Translations under genes and position numbers: made by a program | The notes under the pieces: generated by a model | Databases searched by the model: none | What the model was told of the DNA's origin: nothing | What the model saw: the letters and a program-made list of their open reading frames with translations, nothing else | NCBI GenBank assembly: GCA_042091275.1 | Contig: JBELHR010000004.1 | Span: forward strand, 22,306 to 86,305 | Origin: JBELHR01 sp042091275 | Lineage (GTDB): Bacteria; Bacteroidota; Bacteroidia; Flavobacteriales; Flavobacteriaceae | DNA length: 64,000 bases | Direction of reading: 5' to 3' | Part shown: positions 25,201 to 31,685 of the stretch, in pieces | How positions within the stretch are numbered: the first letter of the stretch is position 1 | Layout of the letters: each line of letters opens with the position of its first letter

Positions 25201-26755
25201 CTATTACAAATTCACTTCTTCTGTTTACTCCGTGCTCCTCTTCCGAGCAGGCATTGTTGTCATCACAATTATTCAATATTTCGGACTCTCCATAGCCCTT
25301 TGCCGTCAGTCGATCCGCCTCTATTCCTTGATCAATAATATACTCGCGGGTTCTGTTTGCCCTTCTTCCTGAAAGCCATAAATTGTAACCTGCTTCACTG
25401 CGCGAATCGGTATGAGATCCGATAGCAATCTTCATAGACGGATATTTTTTCATCGTTTCCACCACTCTATCCAATTCCATCATGGCTTGTTCTGTCAAAT
25501 AAGAAGAGTTTAGCTCAAAGAAAATGGGATTCAAATTCAATTGCTCTTTTTCATTTTTGACAACGACTTCTTTTTCCAATTCAAAATCAAAAACAAGAAC
25601 CTCTTTTAAATCGTCTCCTGTTTGCACTGGCTTGTCTTTTCTAAAGTATCCAAAATGATTTACCATAATAGTATAGCCCTCGTCACACCCAACGACAAAA
25701 ACGTAGTTACCTTCTTGATCCGTTATTGCACTATCCACCGCATTTCCAAAATCGTCGAGCAACAAAACCGATACATCTGAAAGAACCTCCCCACTATCAA
25801 GAGCAGAAATTTGTCCCTCAATTAATTGCTGACATTCAAAATTTAAGGCACTTGTTTGCCTAAAGGAATACAGATCATCTCCTCCAACTCCTCCATTGCG
25901 ATTTGAAGAAAAGTAGCCGGTGTTTTCCTCTGGTCTGATGATAAGAGAAAAATCATCTTTTTCACTGTTAATAGGAGATTCAAGACTGACTGGCTCTGTG
26001 AAATAGGAGAGGACTTTACGAGATGCGTAAACGTCTAAACCTCCCATACCACCTGATCGATCAGAAGAAAAATATAAAACGGAATTACTCCCAATAAAAG
26101 GAAAAGACTCTTTGTACTGGGAATTTACCTCAGGCCCTAGATTCTTCATTTCTCCGTAGGTCCCATCCTCATTTATGTCTATTTGGTAGATGTCTGTCCC
26201 GCCAAAAGAACCTGGTTTGTCCGAGGCTACATAAAGTGTTTTACCGTCTGGACTCAAAGCAGGGTGCGCAACAGAAAAGTTGTCGCTGTTAAACGGGAGG
26301 TCGATCATAGGACCCCATTGACCCGCTTCATCTTTGACAAACTTGTAAACTTTTAAATTGATCATCCCGTTATCCCCACGAACAAAATCACCTTTTCTTT
26401 GATTACTTTGTGTGATATACACTTGACTTAAATCTTTTGAAAAAACCAGATTCGATTCGTGAAAATTGGATAAAAAAGATGGCCTAAACCCTCTGACGTC
26501 TGAAATAGTATCAAAACTTTGTATACCTCCGATATAGAGATTGTAAAAGCGATCCGAATCCTTTGGGTTTACCCAAGAGTTGGATCCCGTACCTTTTGAA
26601 GAAGAAAAAACGATTTTATCTTCTCCGTAATAGGCAGCACCAAAATTCGAATAAACATCATTAATATTGATGTTCTCGACCTCAAAACTAGGCTTGTTTT
26701 GAGAATACCCGGTAAATAGTATAAAGATACCTGTAAGTAGGGGTAAGAGCTTCAT
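25178..26755 (-). CDS. OmpA-family protein with PD40 repeats
   Basis: A 525-residue envelope protein. Order: signal peptide (MKLLPLLTGIFILFTGYSQ), a PD40/WD40-like beta-propeller (about 40-285; repeating AHPALSPDGKTLYVASDKPGSFGGTDIYQI and LYFSSDRSGGMGGLDVYAS), a CarboxypepD regulatory-like domain (about 295-380; EGQISALDSGEVLSDVSVLL), and an OmpA domain (about 410-520) with HTDSRSEAGYNLWLSGRRA that would bind peptidoglycan. This architecture is shared with PorE-type proteins of the type IX system. First gene of the three-gene surface module; a TATATTCG element at 26804-26811 may be its promoter. Confidence 0.9.
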   Translation of the reverse strand: MKLLPLLTGIFILFTGYSQNKPSFEVENININDVYSNFGAAYYGEDKIVFSSSKGTGSNSWVNPKDSDRFYNLYIGGIQSFDTISDVRGFRPSFLSNFHESNLVFSKDLSQVYITQSNQRKGDFVRGDNGMINLKVYKFVKDEAGQWGPMIDLPFNSDNFSVAHPALSPDGKTLYVASDKPGSFGGTDIYQIDINEDGTYGEMKNLGPEVNSQYKESFPFIGSNSVLYFSSDRSGGMGGLDVYASRKVLSYFTEPVSLESPINSEKDDFSLIIRPEENTGYFSSNRNGGVGGDDLYSFRQTSALNFECQQLIEGQISALDSGEVLSDVSVLLLDDFGNAVDSAITDQEGNYVFVVGCDEGYTIMVNHFGYFRKDKPVQTGDDLKEVLVFDFELEKEVVVKNEKEQLNLNPIFFELNSSYLTEQAMMELDRVVETMKKYPSMKIAIGSHTDSRSEAGYNLWLSGRRANRTREYIIDQGIEADRLTAKGYGESEILNNCDDNNACSEEEHGVNRRSEFVIVENPTQL

Positions 26756-26820
26756 TAAGGGTAGATATTAGATTGATTTCAGCTGTTCAAATAGCCTTCC
26801 ATACGAATATAGGAATTTAT

Positions 26821-27564
26821 TTATAAACCCCTCTCTTTTGAGATAAGTTCGTATGCTTGCTGGACTTTTATAAATTTATCTTGGGCACCTTTTTTGTGTT
26901 CTTCTCCCATAGATGCAAGTTTATCCGGATGGTATTTTTTTACCATTTTTCTATAAGCAGCCTTTAAGTCCGCATCGGAAGCGGATTTAGATATTTCCAA
27001 AATTTTGTAGGCCTGGTCAGCAGAATCTACAAACATGGATTTTATACTTTCAAAATCTCGACTGTTTATGTATAAATAATTAGCGATCTTTTGGAGACTA
27101 ATCATCTCTTTGGGATGAATTTGACCATCGGCATTTGCAATACCAAACAAATAGTGAAGCAATTGCAACCTCGAACTGTGATCGATATAGGAGCGTATTT
27201 GCATACAAACCTGCTTGGTGGAAACCTCCTTGGCTTTTACTATTTCCTTAAACAATCGAAAGGCTTTATTCGCTCTTTCTTTCCCGTACATTTTGACGAA
27301 ATAAGCACGGACATAATCCAACTCTCTCTGGTCAATTTTACCATCGGACTTTATAACAATGGACGATAAAATAAGAAGAGCGATTTCAAAATCACCCGAC
27401 TTTCCGGCATGATCCGAATACCGTTTATTTTGTTGGTCTACTTGAATATCTGATTTGCTAAATACATCAATCATATTACCCAATGCAAATCCTAATATAG
27501 CTCCTATCGGTCCTCCCATAGAAAAGCCTATTCCGGCTCCGAGCCACTTTGTAAATTTTCCCAT
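26821..27564 (-). CDS. TerB and DnaJ domain co-chaperone-like protein
   Basis: A 247-residue protein with a Gly-rich hydrophobic N terminus (GAGIGFSMGGPIGAILGFALG) that may insert into the membrane, a TerB-like helical domain (about 55-165; two EF-like copies SDGKIDQRELDYV and ADGQIHPKEMISL), and a C-terminal J domain (about 180-245) with the HPD tripeptide (KKYHPDKLASMG). The layout is that of DjlA, so a DnaK co-chaperone at the inner membrane is likely. It is monocistronic, with a promoter directly upstream. Confidence 0.88.
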   Translation of the reverse strand: MGKFTKWLGAGIGFSMGGPIGAILGFALGNMIDVFSKSDIQVDQQNKRYSDHAGKSGDFEIALLILSSIVIKSDGKIDQRELDYVRAYFVKMYGKERANKAFRLFKEIVKAKEVSTKQVCMQIRSYIDHSSRLQLLHYLFGIANADGQIHPKEMISLQKIANYLYINSRDFESIKSMFVDSADQAYKILEISKSASDADLKAAYRKMVKKYHPDKLASMGEEHKKGAQDKFIKVQQAYELISKERGL

Positions 27565-27581
27565 AATTTCGAGTTGAGGGT

Positions 27582-27611
27582 CAAATATAAACTTTAGCTA
27601 TGGTTAAATAA
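27582..27611 (-). promoter_or_regulatory. Promoter of the TerB/DnaJ gene
   Basis: On the minus strand TTA (27609-27611), a 19-base spacer and TATATTTG (27582-27589), about 18 bases before the start codon. It lies close to the divergent bacilliredoxin promoter. Confidence 0.55.
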
Positions 27612-27629
27612 ATAAAAATATTTGCGATT

Positions 27630-27662
27630 TTGAACTAGGGCCATAATCATTGTTTATCTTTG
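27630..27662 (+). promoter_or_regulatory. Promoter of the bacilliredoxin gene
   Basis: TTG (27630-27632), a 22-base spacer and TATCTTTG (27655-27662); the start of transcription is expected near 27668, about 18 bases before the ATG at 27686. Confidence 0.6.
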
Positions 27663-27685
27663 CACATAATCTTAAAAAAGTATTT

Positions 27686-28096
27686 ATGTACCCACCAGAA
27701 TTAGTAAAACCAATGCGTGCGGAATTGACCAACGCTGGGTTTCAAGAATTACATACAGTTGATGCGGTAAACTCTGCAATTGCAGAGAACGGAACGACAC
27801 TTGTTGTTGTAAACTCGGTATGTGGCTGTGCAGCTGGTGCAGCTAGACCAGGAGTGTTACACTCTTTATTAGCGGATAAAAGACCAGATAATTTGACTAC
27901 TGTTTTTGCAGGTGTCGATGCGGAAGCAACAACTAGAGCTAGAGAGCTTATGTTGCCATTTCCTCCATCTTCTCCATCTGTAGCTCTTTTTAAAGATGGC
28001 GAATTAGTTCACATGTTAGAACGTCACCATATTGAAGGAAGAGGAGCAGGAGACATCGCTCAAAACCTTGCTGCTGCTTACGAGGAGTTCTGCTAG
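27686..28096 (+). CDS. Bacilliredoxin BrxA/BrxB family protein
   Basis: Thioredoxin-fold protein that removes bacillithiol from S-bacillithiolated proteins. The 136 residues start MYPPELVKPMRAEL, the family hallmark, and carry the active-site CGC motif at Cys46-Gly-Cys48 (NSVCGCAAGAARPG), with HMLERHHIEGR near the end. The ATG at 27686 is preferred to a TTG at 27650 that lies inside the promoter. It implies that this organism makes bacillithiol, as known for some Bacteroidota, although no bsh gene is in the window. Monocistronic, with a terminator. Confidence 0.94.
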   Translation: MYPPELVKPMRAELTNAGFQELHTVDAVNSAIAENGTTLVVVNSVCGCAAGAARPGVLHSLLADKRPDNLTTVFAGVDAEATTRARELMLPFPPSSPSVALFKDGELVHMLERHHIEGRGAGDIAQNLAAAYEEFC

Positions 28097-28106
28097 AAAA
28101 ATAGAC

Positions 28107-28114
28107 TATATTTG
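28107..28114 (+). promoter_or_regulatory. -7 element directly abutting the bacilliredoxin terminator
   Basis: TATATTTG ends at the base just before the terminator stem. Transcription from it would begin inside the left arm of the hairpin (near 28120), so the new RNA lacks the complete stem and would reach the ATG at 28144 without being terminated. Confidence 0.5.
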
Positions 28115-28143
28115 AAGCACCGCCCTTAAGCGGTGCTTTTTTT
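28115..28143 (+). terminator. Terminator of the bacilliredoxin gene
   Basis: Stem AAGCACCGC/GCGGTGCTT (28115-28123, 28130-28138) with a 6-base loop, followed by a T run to 28143. The next start codon begins at 28144, immediately after the T run. Confidence 0.9.
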
Positions 28144-28794
28144 ATGTCCAAAAACCATATTTCTCAAACCGTTGAATTTGTCAAAAACACCTTGGAAGGG
28201 GCCGAAGGCGGTCACGACTGGTTCCATATCGAACGGGTCTGGAACAATGCCAAGCTCATCAACAAAACCGAAAATGCCGACCAATTAGTAGTGGAACTCG
28301 CTGCATTATTACACGATATAGCAGATAGTAAGTTTCACGATGGAGACGAGACTTTAGGCCCTAAAATCGCCAAAAACCACCTCCAAAAGCTCGGATTAGA
28401 CAAAGATAGAACAGATCATATTGTCAAAATAATTGAAAATATTTCCTTTAAAGGAGGCAATCACAGCACGCTGTTTGACAGTTCAGAATTTCGGGTTGTT
28501 CAAGATGCGGACAGGCTTGATGCCATTGGCGCTGTCGGAATTTCTAGATGCTTCAACTACGGTGGATTTAAAAATAGAAGTATTTACGATCCCGAGATCC
28601 CACCCAAGCTAGACATGACAAAAGAGGAGTACAAAAGCTCTACTGCCCCGAGCATCAATCATTTTTATGAAAAACTTTTGCTACTCAAAGACTCCATGCA
28701 CACCGATTCCGGTCGAGAAATCGCAATAGAAAGGCATCGCTTTATGGAATTGTTTTTAGAACATTTTTTTGCAGAATGGAAAGGAAAACAATAA
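28144..28794 (+). CDS. HD-domain phosphohydrolase
   Basis: A 216-residue metal-dependent hydrolase of the YpgQ/YedJ type. The metal ligands of the HD fold are all present: His24 (GGHDWFHIERVW), the HD pair at ALLHDIAD, and the later Asp in QDADRLDAIGAVGISRCF. The YfbR/YpgQ family acts on nucleotides, for example dNTP pyrophosphohydrolysis, but the substrate here is not known. The start codon follows directly on the terminator of the preceding gene, so it needs the promoter nested there. A lipoprotein gene follows after 9 bases. Confidence 0.88.
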   Translation: MSKNHISQTVEFVKNTLEGAEGGHDWFHIERVWNNAKLINKTENADQLVVELAALLHDIADSKFHDGDETLGPKIAKNHLQKLGLDKDRTDHIVKIIENISFKGGNHSTLFDSSEFRVVQDADRLDAIGAVGISRCFNYGGFKNRSIYDPEIPPKLDMTKEEYKSSTAPSINHFYEKLLLLKDSMHTDSGREIAIERHRFMELFLEHFFAEWKGKQ

Positions 28795-28803
28795 TTTCAT
28801 CCC

Positions 28804-29187
28804 ATGAAAAAAATATATATCCTTTTTATAGCAGCGGCTTTGATGGGTTGCGAACAAAAACACAGCGTAGAAGACCAACAGAAAGATCAACTTTTTCTCT
28901 ATTCAAAATACAAAGAGGTATTAGCCTATATCGCTCTTGAAGAAACCACTGAGGACTCCAAATGTGCGACTATGGGTATCGGAACAGATCCCTGTGGTAA
29001 TTTTAAAGGTTATGTCAGTTTTCCAGTAACGACAGATAGAGACGAACTCGAGGATATAATCGAGGAGTATAACAATTTAGAAAAGAAATACAACAAGAGG
29101 TATTCTATAGAATCTCCATGCAAGAAAATCGCCCCTCCAAAAGAAGCGATTGTCTTCCGCGGATCTTGTAAGGCTGTTTTTAACTAA
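28804..29187 (+). CDS. Small lipoprotein of unknown function
   Basis: A 127-residue lipoprotein: MKKIYILFIAAALMGC gives a lipobox with Cys16. The mature part contains four further Cys (CATMGIGTDPCG, SPCKKIAPP, RGSCKAVF), which could form two disulfides in the periplasm. I recognise no family. It is 9 bases after the HD gene and overlaps the enoyl-CoA hydratase gene on the other strand by 8 bases. Confidence 0.72.
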   Translation: MKKIYILFIAAALMGCEQKHSVEDQQKDQLFLYSKYKEVLAYIALEETTEDSKCATMGIGTDPCGNFKGYVSFPVTTDRDELEDIIEEYNNLEKKYNKRYSIESPCKKIAPPKEAIVFRGSCKAVFN

Positions 29188-29950
29188 ATTTAGGCTTTCT
29201 CTTTTCCATAAAAGCCTGAGTTCCCTCTTTAAAATCAGGAGTATCAAAACAGGAACCAAAAGCGTGTATTTCTGCCTGAAAGCCATCTTTGTTAAAACCT
29301 GCATTTACGGCTTGAATTGCATTTGAAATAGCTGTAGAAGAGTTTCTAGCTATTTTTGAAGCTAATTTCGAACCAAAATTCACCAATTCCTCAGAGGATA
29401 CTACATGGTTTACTAAACCTATTTCAAAAGCTCGCTCTGAACTGATCATTTGGGCAGAAAGAATCATTTCAAGAGCTCTCCCCTTCCCGACTAGTTGCGC
29501 CAAACGCTGGGTTCCTCCATATCCTGGAATCAAACCTAAGGTAACTTCTGGGAGACCCATTTTAGCCGATTCAGAAGCTATTCTGATATGTGCAGACATG
29601 GCCAACTCCAAGCCTCCTCCAAGGGCAAAACCATTGACTAAAGCAATAACTGGCGTAGATAAATTCTCCACAAAATCAAATAACTTCTCTTGACCGAGCG
29701 CTGCCAATTCCTTTCCCTTCTCAGAATCGAATGAAGAGAATTCTTTAATGTCAGCTCCTGCCACAAAGGCTTTATCTCCGCTTCCTGTCAAGAGGATTAC
29801 ACGGACCTCTGGATTCGAATCCAGCTCTTGAAAAGCAGTATGCAACTCATTAATAGTAGCTGCATTGAGAGCGTTTAAACTCTTTGGTCTATTGATAAAA
29901 ACAGTAGCAATTGCTTCTTGGATTTCTACGTAGATGTTTTCGGTTTTCAT
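29180..29950 (-). CDS. Enoyl-CoA hydratase/isomerase family protein
   Basis: Crotonase-fold enzyme of 256 residues, probably a short-chain enoyl-CoA hydratase. Oxyanion-hole segments AGADIKEF (65-71) and GFALGGGLELA (108-117) are present and both catalytic glutamates of the hydratase type are kept, Glu115 and Glu135 (GLPEVTLGLIPGYGGTQRL). Length and sequence fit fatty acid or amino acid catabolism. Its ATG overlaps the stop of the histidine kinase by 4 bases (ATGA), placing it last in the leuS operon. Confidence 0.92.
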   Translation of the reverse strand: MKTENIYVEIQEAIATVFINRPKSLNALNAATINELHTAFQELDSNPEVRVILLTGSGDKAFVAGADIKEFSSFDSEKGKELAALGQEKLFDFVENLSTPVIALVNGFALGGGLELAMSAHIRIASESAKMGLPEVTLGLIPGYGGTQRLAQLVGKGRALEMILSAQMISSERAFEIGLVNHVVSSEELVNFGSKLASKIARNSSTAISNAIQAVNAGFNKDGFQAEIHAFGSCFDTPDFKEGTQAFMEKRKPKFS

Positions 29951-31413
29951 GATTCTTCTTTTTTAGGTAATTCCACAGTGAAAGTTGTCCCAATATCTAC
30001 ACGAGATAAAAAGGAAATACTTCCTCCATAATTTTCAACAATATTCTTAATCATCGGAAGGCCTAGTCCCATTCCGCTATTTTTTGTGGTAAACTTTGGT
30101 TCAAAAATAAGGCCTTCAAACTCTTCTGAAATTCCTTTACCGTTGTCTACAACGTCTATCATAACAAATTTATCGTCCTGTCTGATTTTTACTAAAATCT
30201 TTGGGTGTTTTTTCCCTTCAACCGCATGAAGAGCATTTGTCACTAAGTTAGTTATTACGCGAATCAATTGGGTGCGATCCAACTCCGCTTCTATTACTTT
30301 ATCATCTGCATTAAACCGAATATAGTCCTCCTGAAAAATATCCAAAGACCTACTTACCACATCGATCACATTGAGAGTCTCCGTTTTTTGAGAAGGCATT
30401 TTTGCAAAATCCGAAAAGGCCGAGGCAATAGAGCTCATCACATCGATTTGTTCCACTAGACTTTGACAAAACTCACTGAATCTCTCTTTGGTCTCGGGAT
30501 TTTTTGGATCGTATTTACGCTCAAAGCTCTGAACCGTAAGACGCATAGGCGTCAGTGGGTTTTTGATCTCGTGAGCTACCTGTTTTGCCATTTCGCGCCA
30601 AGCCTGCTCTCTCTCACTTTTGGCAAGTTTGGAGGCACTAGCTTCTAATTCTTCTACCATTCGATTATAGGACTCAATTAGCGCATAAATTTCGGAAGAA
30701 GGGTTGTTTAGATTAATCTTCTCATTTCTTCGATTGATATCGGTAGAATCTAATTTTTGTGAAAGAGCCTGAAGGGGACCCGTGACATAACTAGAGATAA
30801 AATATGCCACGACTATTCCCAAGATTAGCATGACCAAATAAACCCCCATTAATTGGACTAAAAACTCAGAAAGTTCTTCCTCTTGATCGGTGTTGTCTTG
30901 GGTGTACTGAAGCTTTAAAATTGCGATTGCCTCCTGCTTATCATCCAAGATATAGGTATAAGAATACTGAAGTACCCTAGTGTCATCCAAAACATTTGAT
31001 CCCGCTATTCTATTGTTTTCATTTCGCTTCAAATCACTCAAAACATCCATACTTAATTGGACTTGTTCTGGGCTGTTTTCAAATGAAACCACGGAAGAAA
31101 TTAATAGTTTTCCTCTCAGGTCGTAAAAAGCGACATCTAAATTATGAACTTTGGAGACATCGTAAATTCTAGTTTTAAAGATTTTGGGAATATTCTTAGT
31201 CTTTACCGAATAACGAGCATGTTCCTCGAGCTCAATATTTACGTGAAGACGAGTAGATTCCTCTTTACGAACAAGTCGAGCACTGTTGTACGTGTCTCGA
31301 TCGTCTATATATCTAAAGTAAGTCAATGCTGCCACCAAACCCGACATGGCGAGGATTAAAAAAATCATCGCGATAAACAACCTTATTCTCAAGGAGAGTT
31401 TTTTGGCAAACAT
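29947..31413 (-). CDS. NtrY-like sensor histidine kinase
   Basis: A 488-residue membrane kinase: helix at about 10-32, a periplasmic domain to about 182, a second helix (about 185-207, YLVMLILGIVVAYFISSYVTG), HAMP (to about 262), the dimerisation domain with the phosphorylated His in KQVAHEIKNPLTPMRLTVQS (about 275-345), and the ATPase domain with N box LVTNALHAV and G boxes DNGKGI and GMGLGLPM. No response regulator is adjacent. It is 3 bases after SemiSWEET and overlaps the enoyl-CoA hydratase gene. The signal is unknown. Confidence 0.92.
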   Translation of the reverse strand: MFAKKLSLRIRLFIAMIFLILAMSGLVAALTYFRYIDDRDTYNSARLVRKEESTRLHVNIELEEHARYSVKTKNIPKIFKTRIYDVSKVHNLDVAFYDLRGKLLISSVVSFENSPEQVQLSMDVLSDLKRNENNRIAGSNVLDDTRVLQYSYTYILDDKQEAIAILKLQYTQDNTDQEEELSEFLVQLMGVYLVMLILGIVVAYFISSYVTGPLQALSQKLDSTDINRRNEKINLNNPSSEIYALIESYNRMVEELEASASKLAKSEREQAWREMAKQVAHEIKNPLTPMRLTVQSFERKYDPKNPETKERFSEFCQSLVEQIDVMSSIASAFSDFAKMPSQKTETLNVIDVVSRSLDIFQEDYIRFNADDKVIEAELDRTQLIRVITNLVTNALHAVEGKKHPKILVKIRQDDKFVMIDVVDNGKGISEEFEGLIFEPKFTTKNSGMGLGLPMIKNIVENYGGSISFLSRVDIGTTFTVELPKKEES

Positions 31414-31416
31414 GAA

Positions 31417-31683
31417 CTACTTAAATTTAAGTTTAAAGTACAAAATCGAAATAACTAGCACAAGGGTTACGGAGTTTGCCGCAATCATAGAGGGGCTATC
31501 TATTGAAATCCCATAAATTAACCACAGTGTAATTCCAAGTAACATCGCCACATACATAGATAGGGAGAGGTCTTTGGCTGATTTGTTTTTCCAAACCTTA
31601 AAAGTCTGGGGCAAAAACGCACCTGTTGTAAGCGCCGCCGCAACAAAACCAATCCACTCTGCGTCAAAATTTAAAATCTCCAT
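31417..31683 (-). CDS. SemiSWEET-family PQ-loop transporter
   Basis: An 88-residue protein with three membrane helices and one PQ-loop repeat; SemiSWEETs work as dimers and move sugars down a gradient. The PQ motif is Pro25-Gln26 in TTGAFLPQTFKVWKNKSAKDLS, and the second half has MYVAMLLGITLWLIYGI and the conserved Asn in MIAANSVTLVLV. It sits 2 bases after leuS and 3 before the kinase gene, an odd place for a sugar transporter. Confidence 0.88.
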   Translation of the reverse strand: MEILNFDAEWIGFVAAALTTGAFLPQTFKVWKNKSAKDLSLSMYVAMLLGITLWLIYGISIDSPSMIAANSVTLVLVISILYFKLKFK

Positions 31684-31685
31684 AT

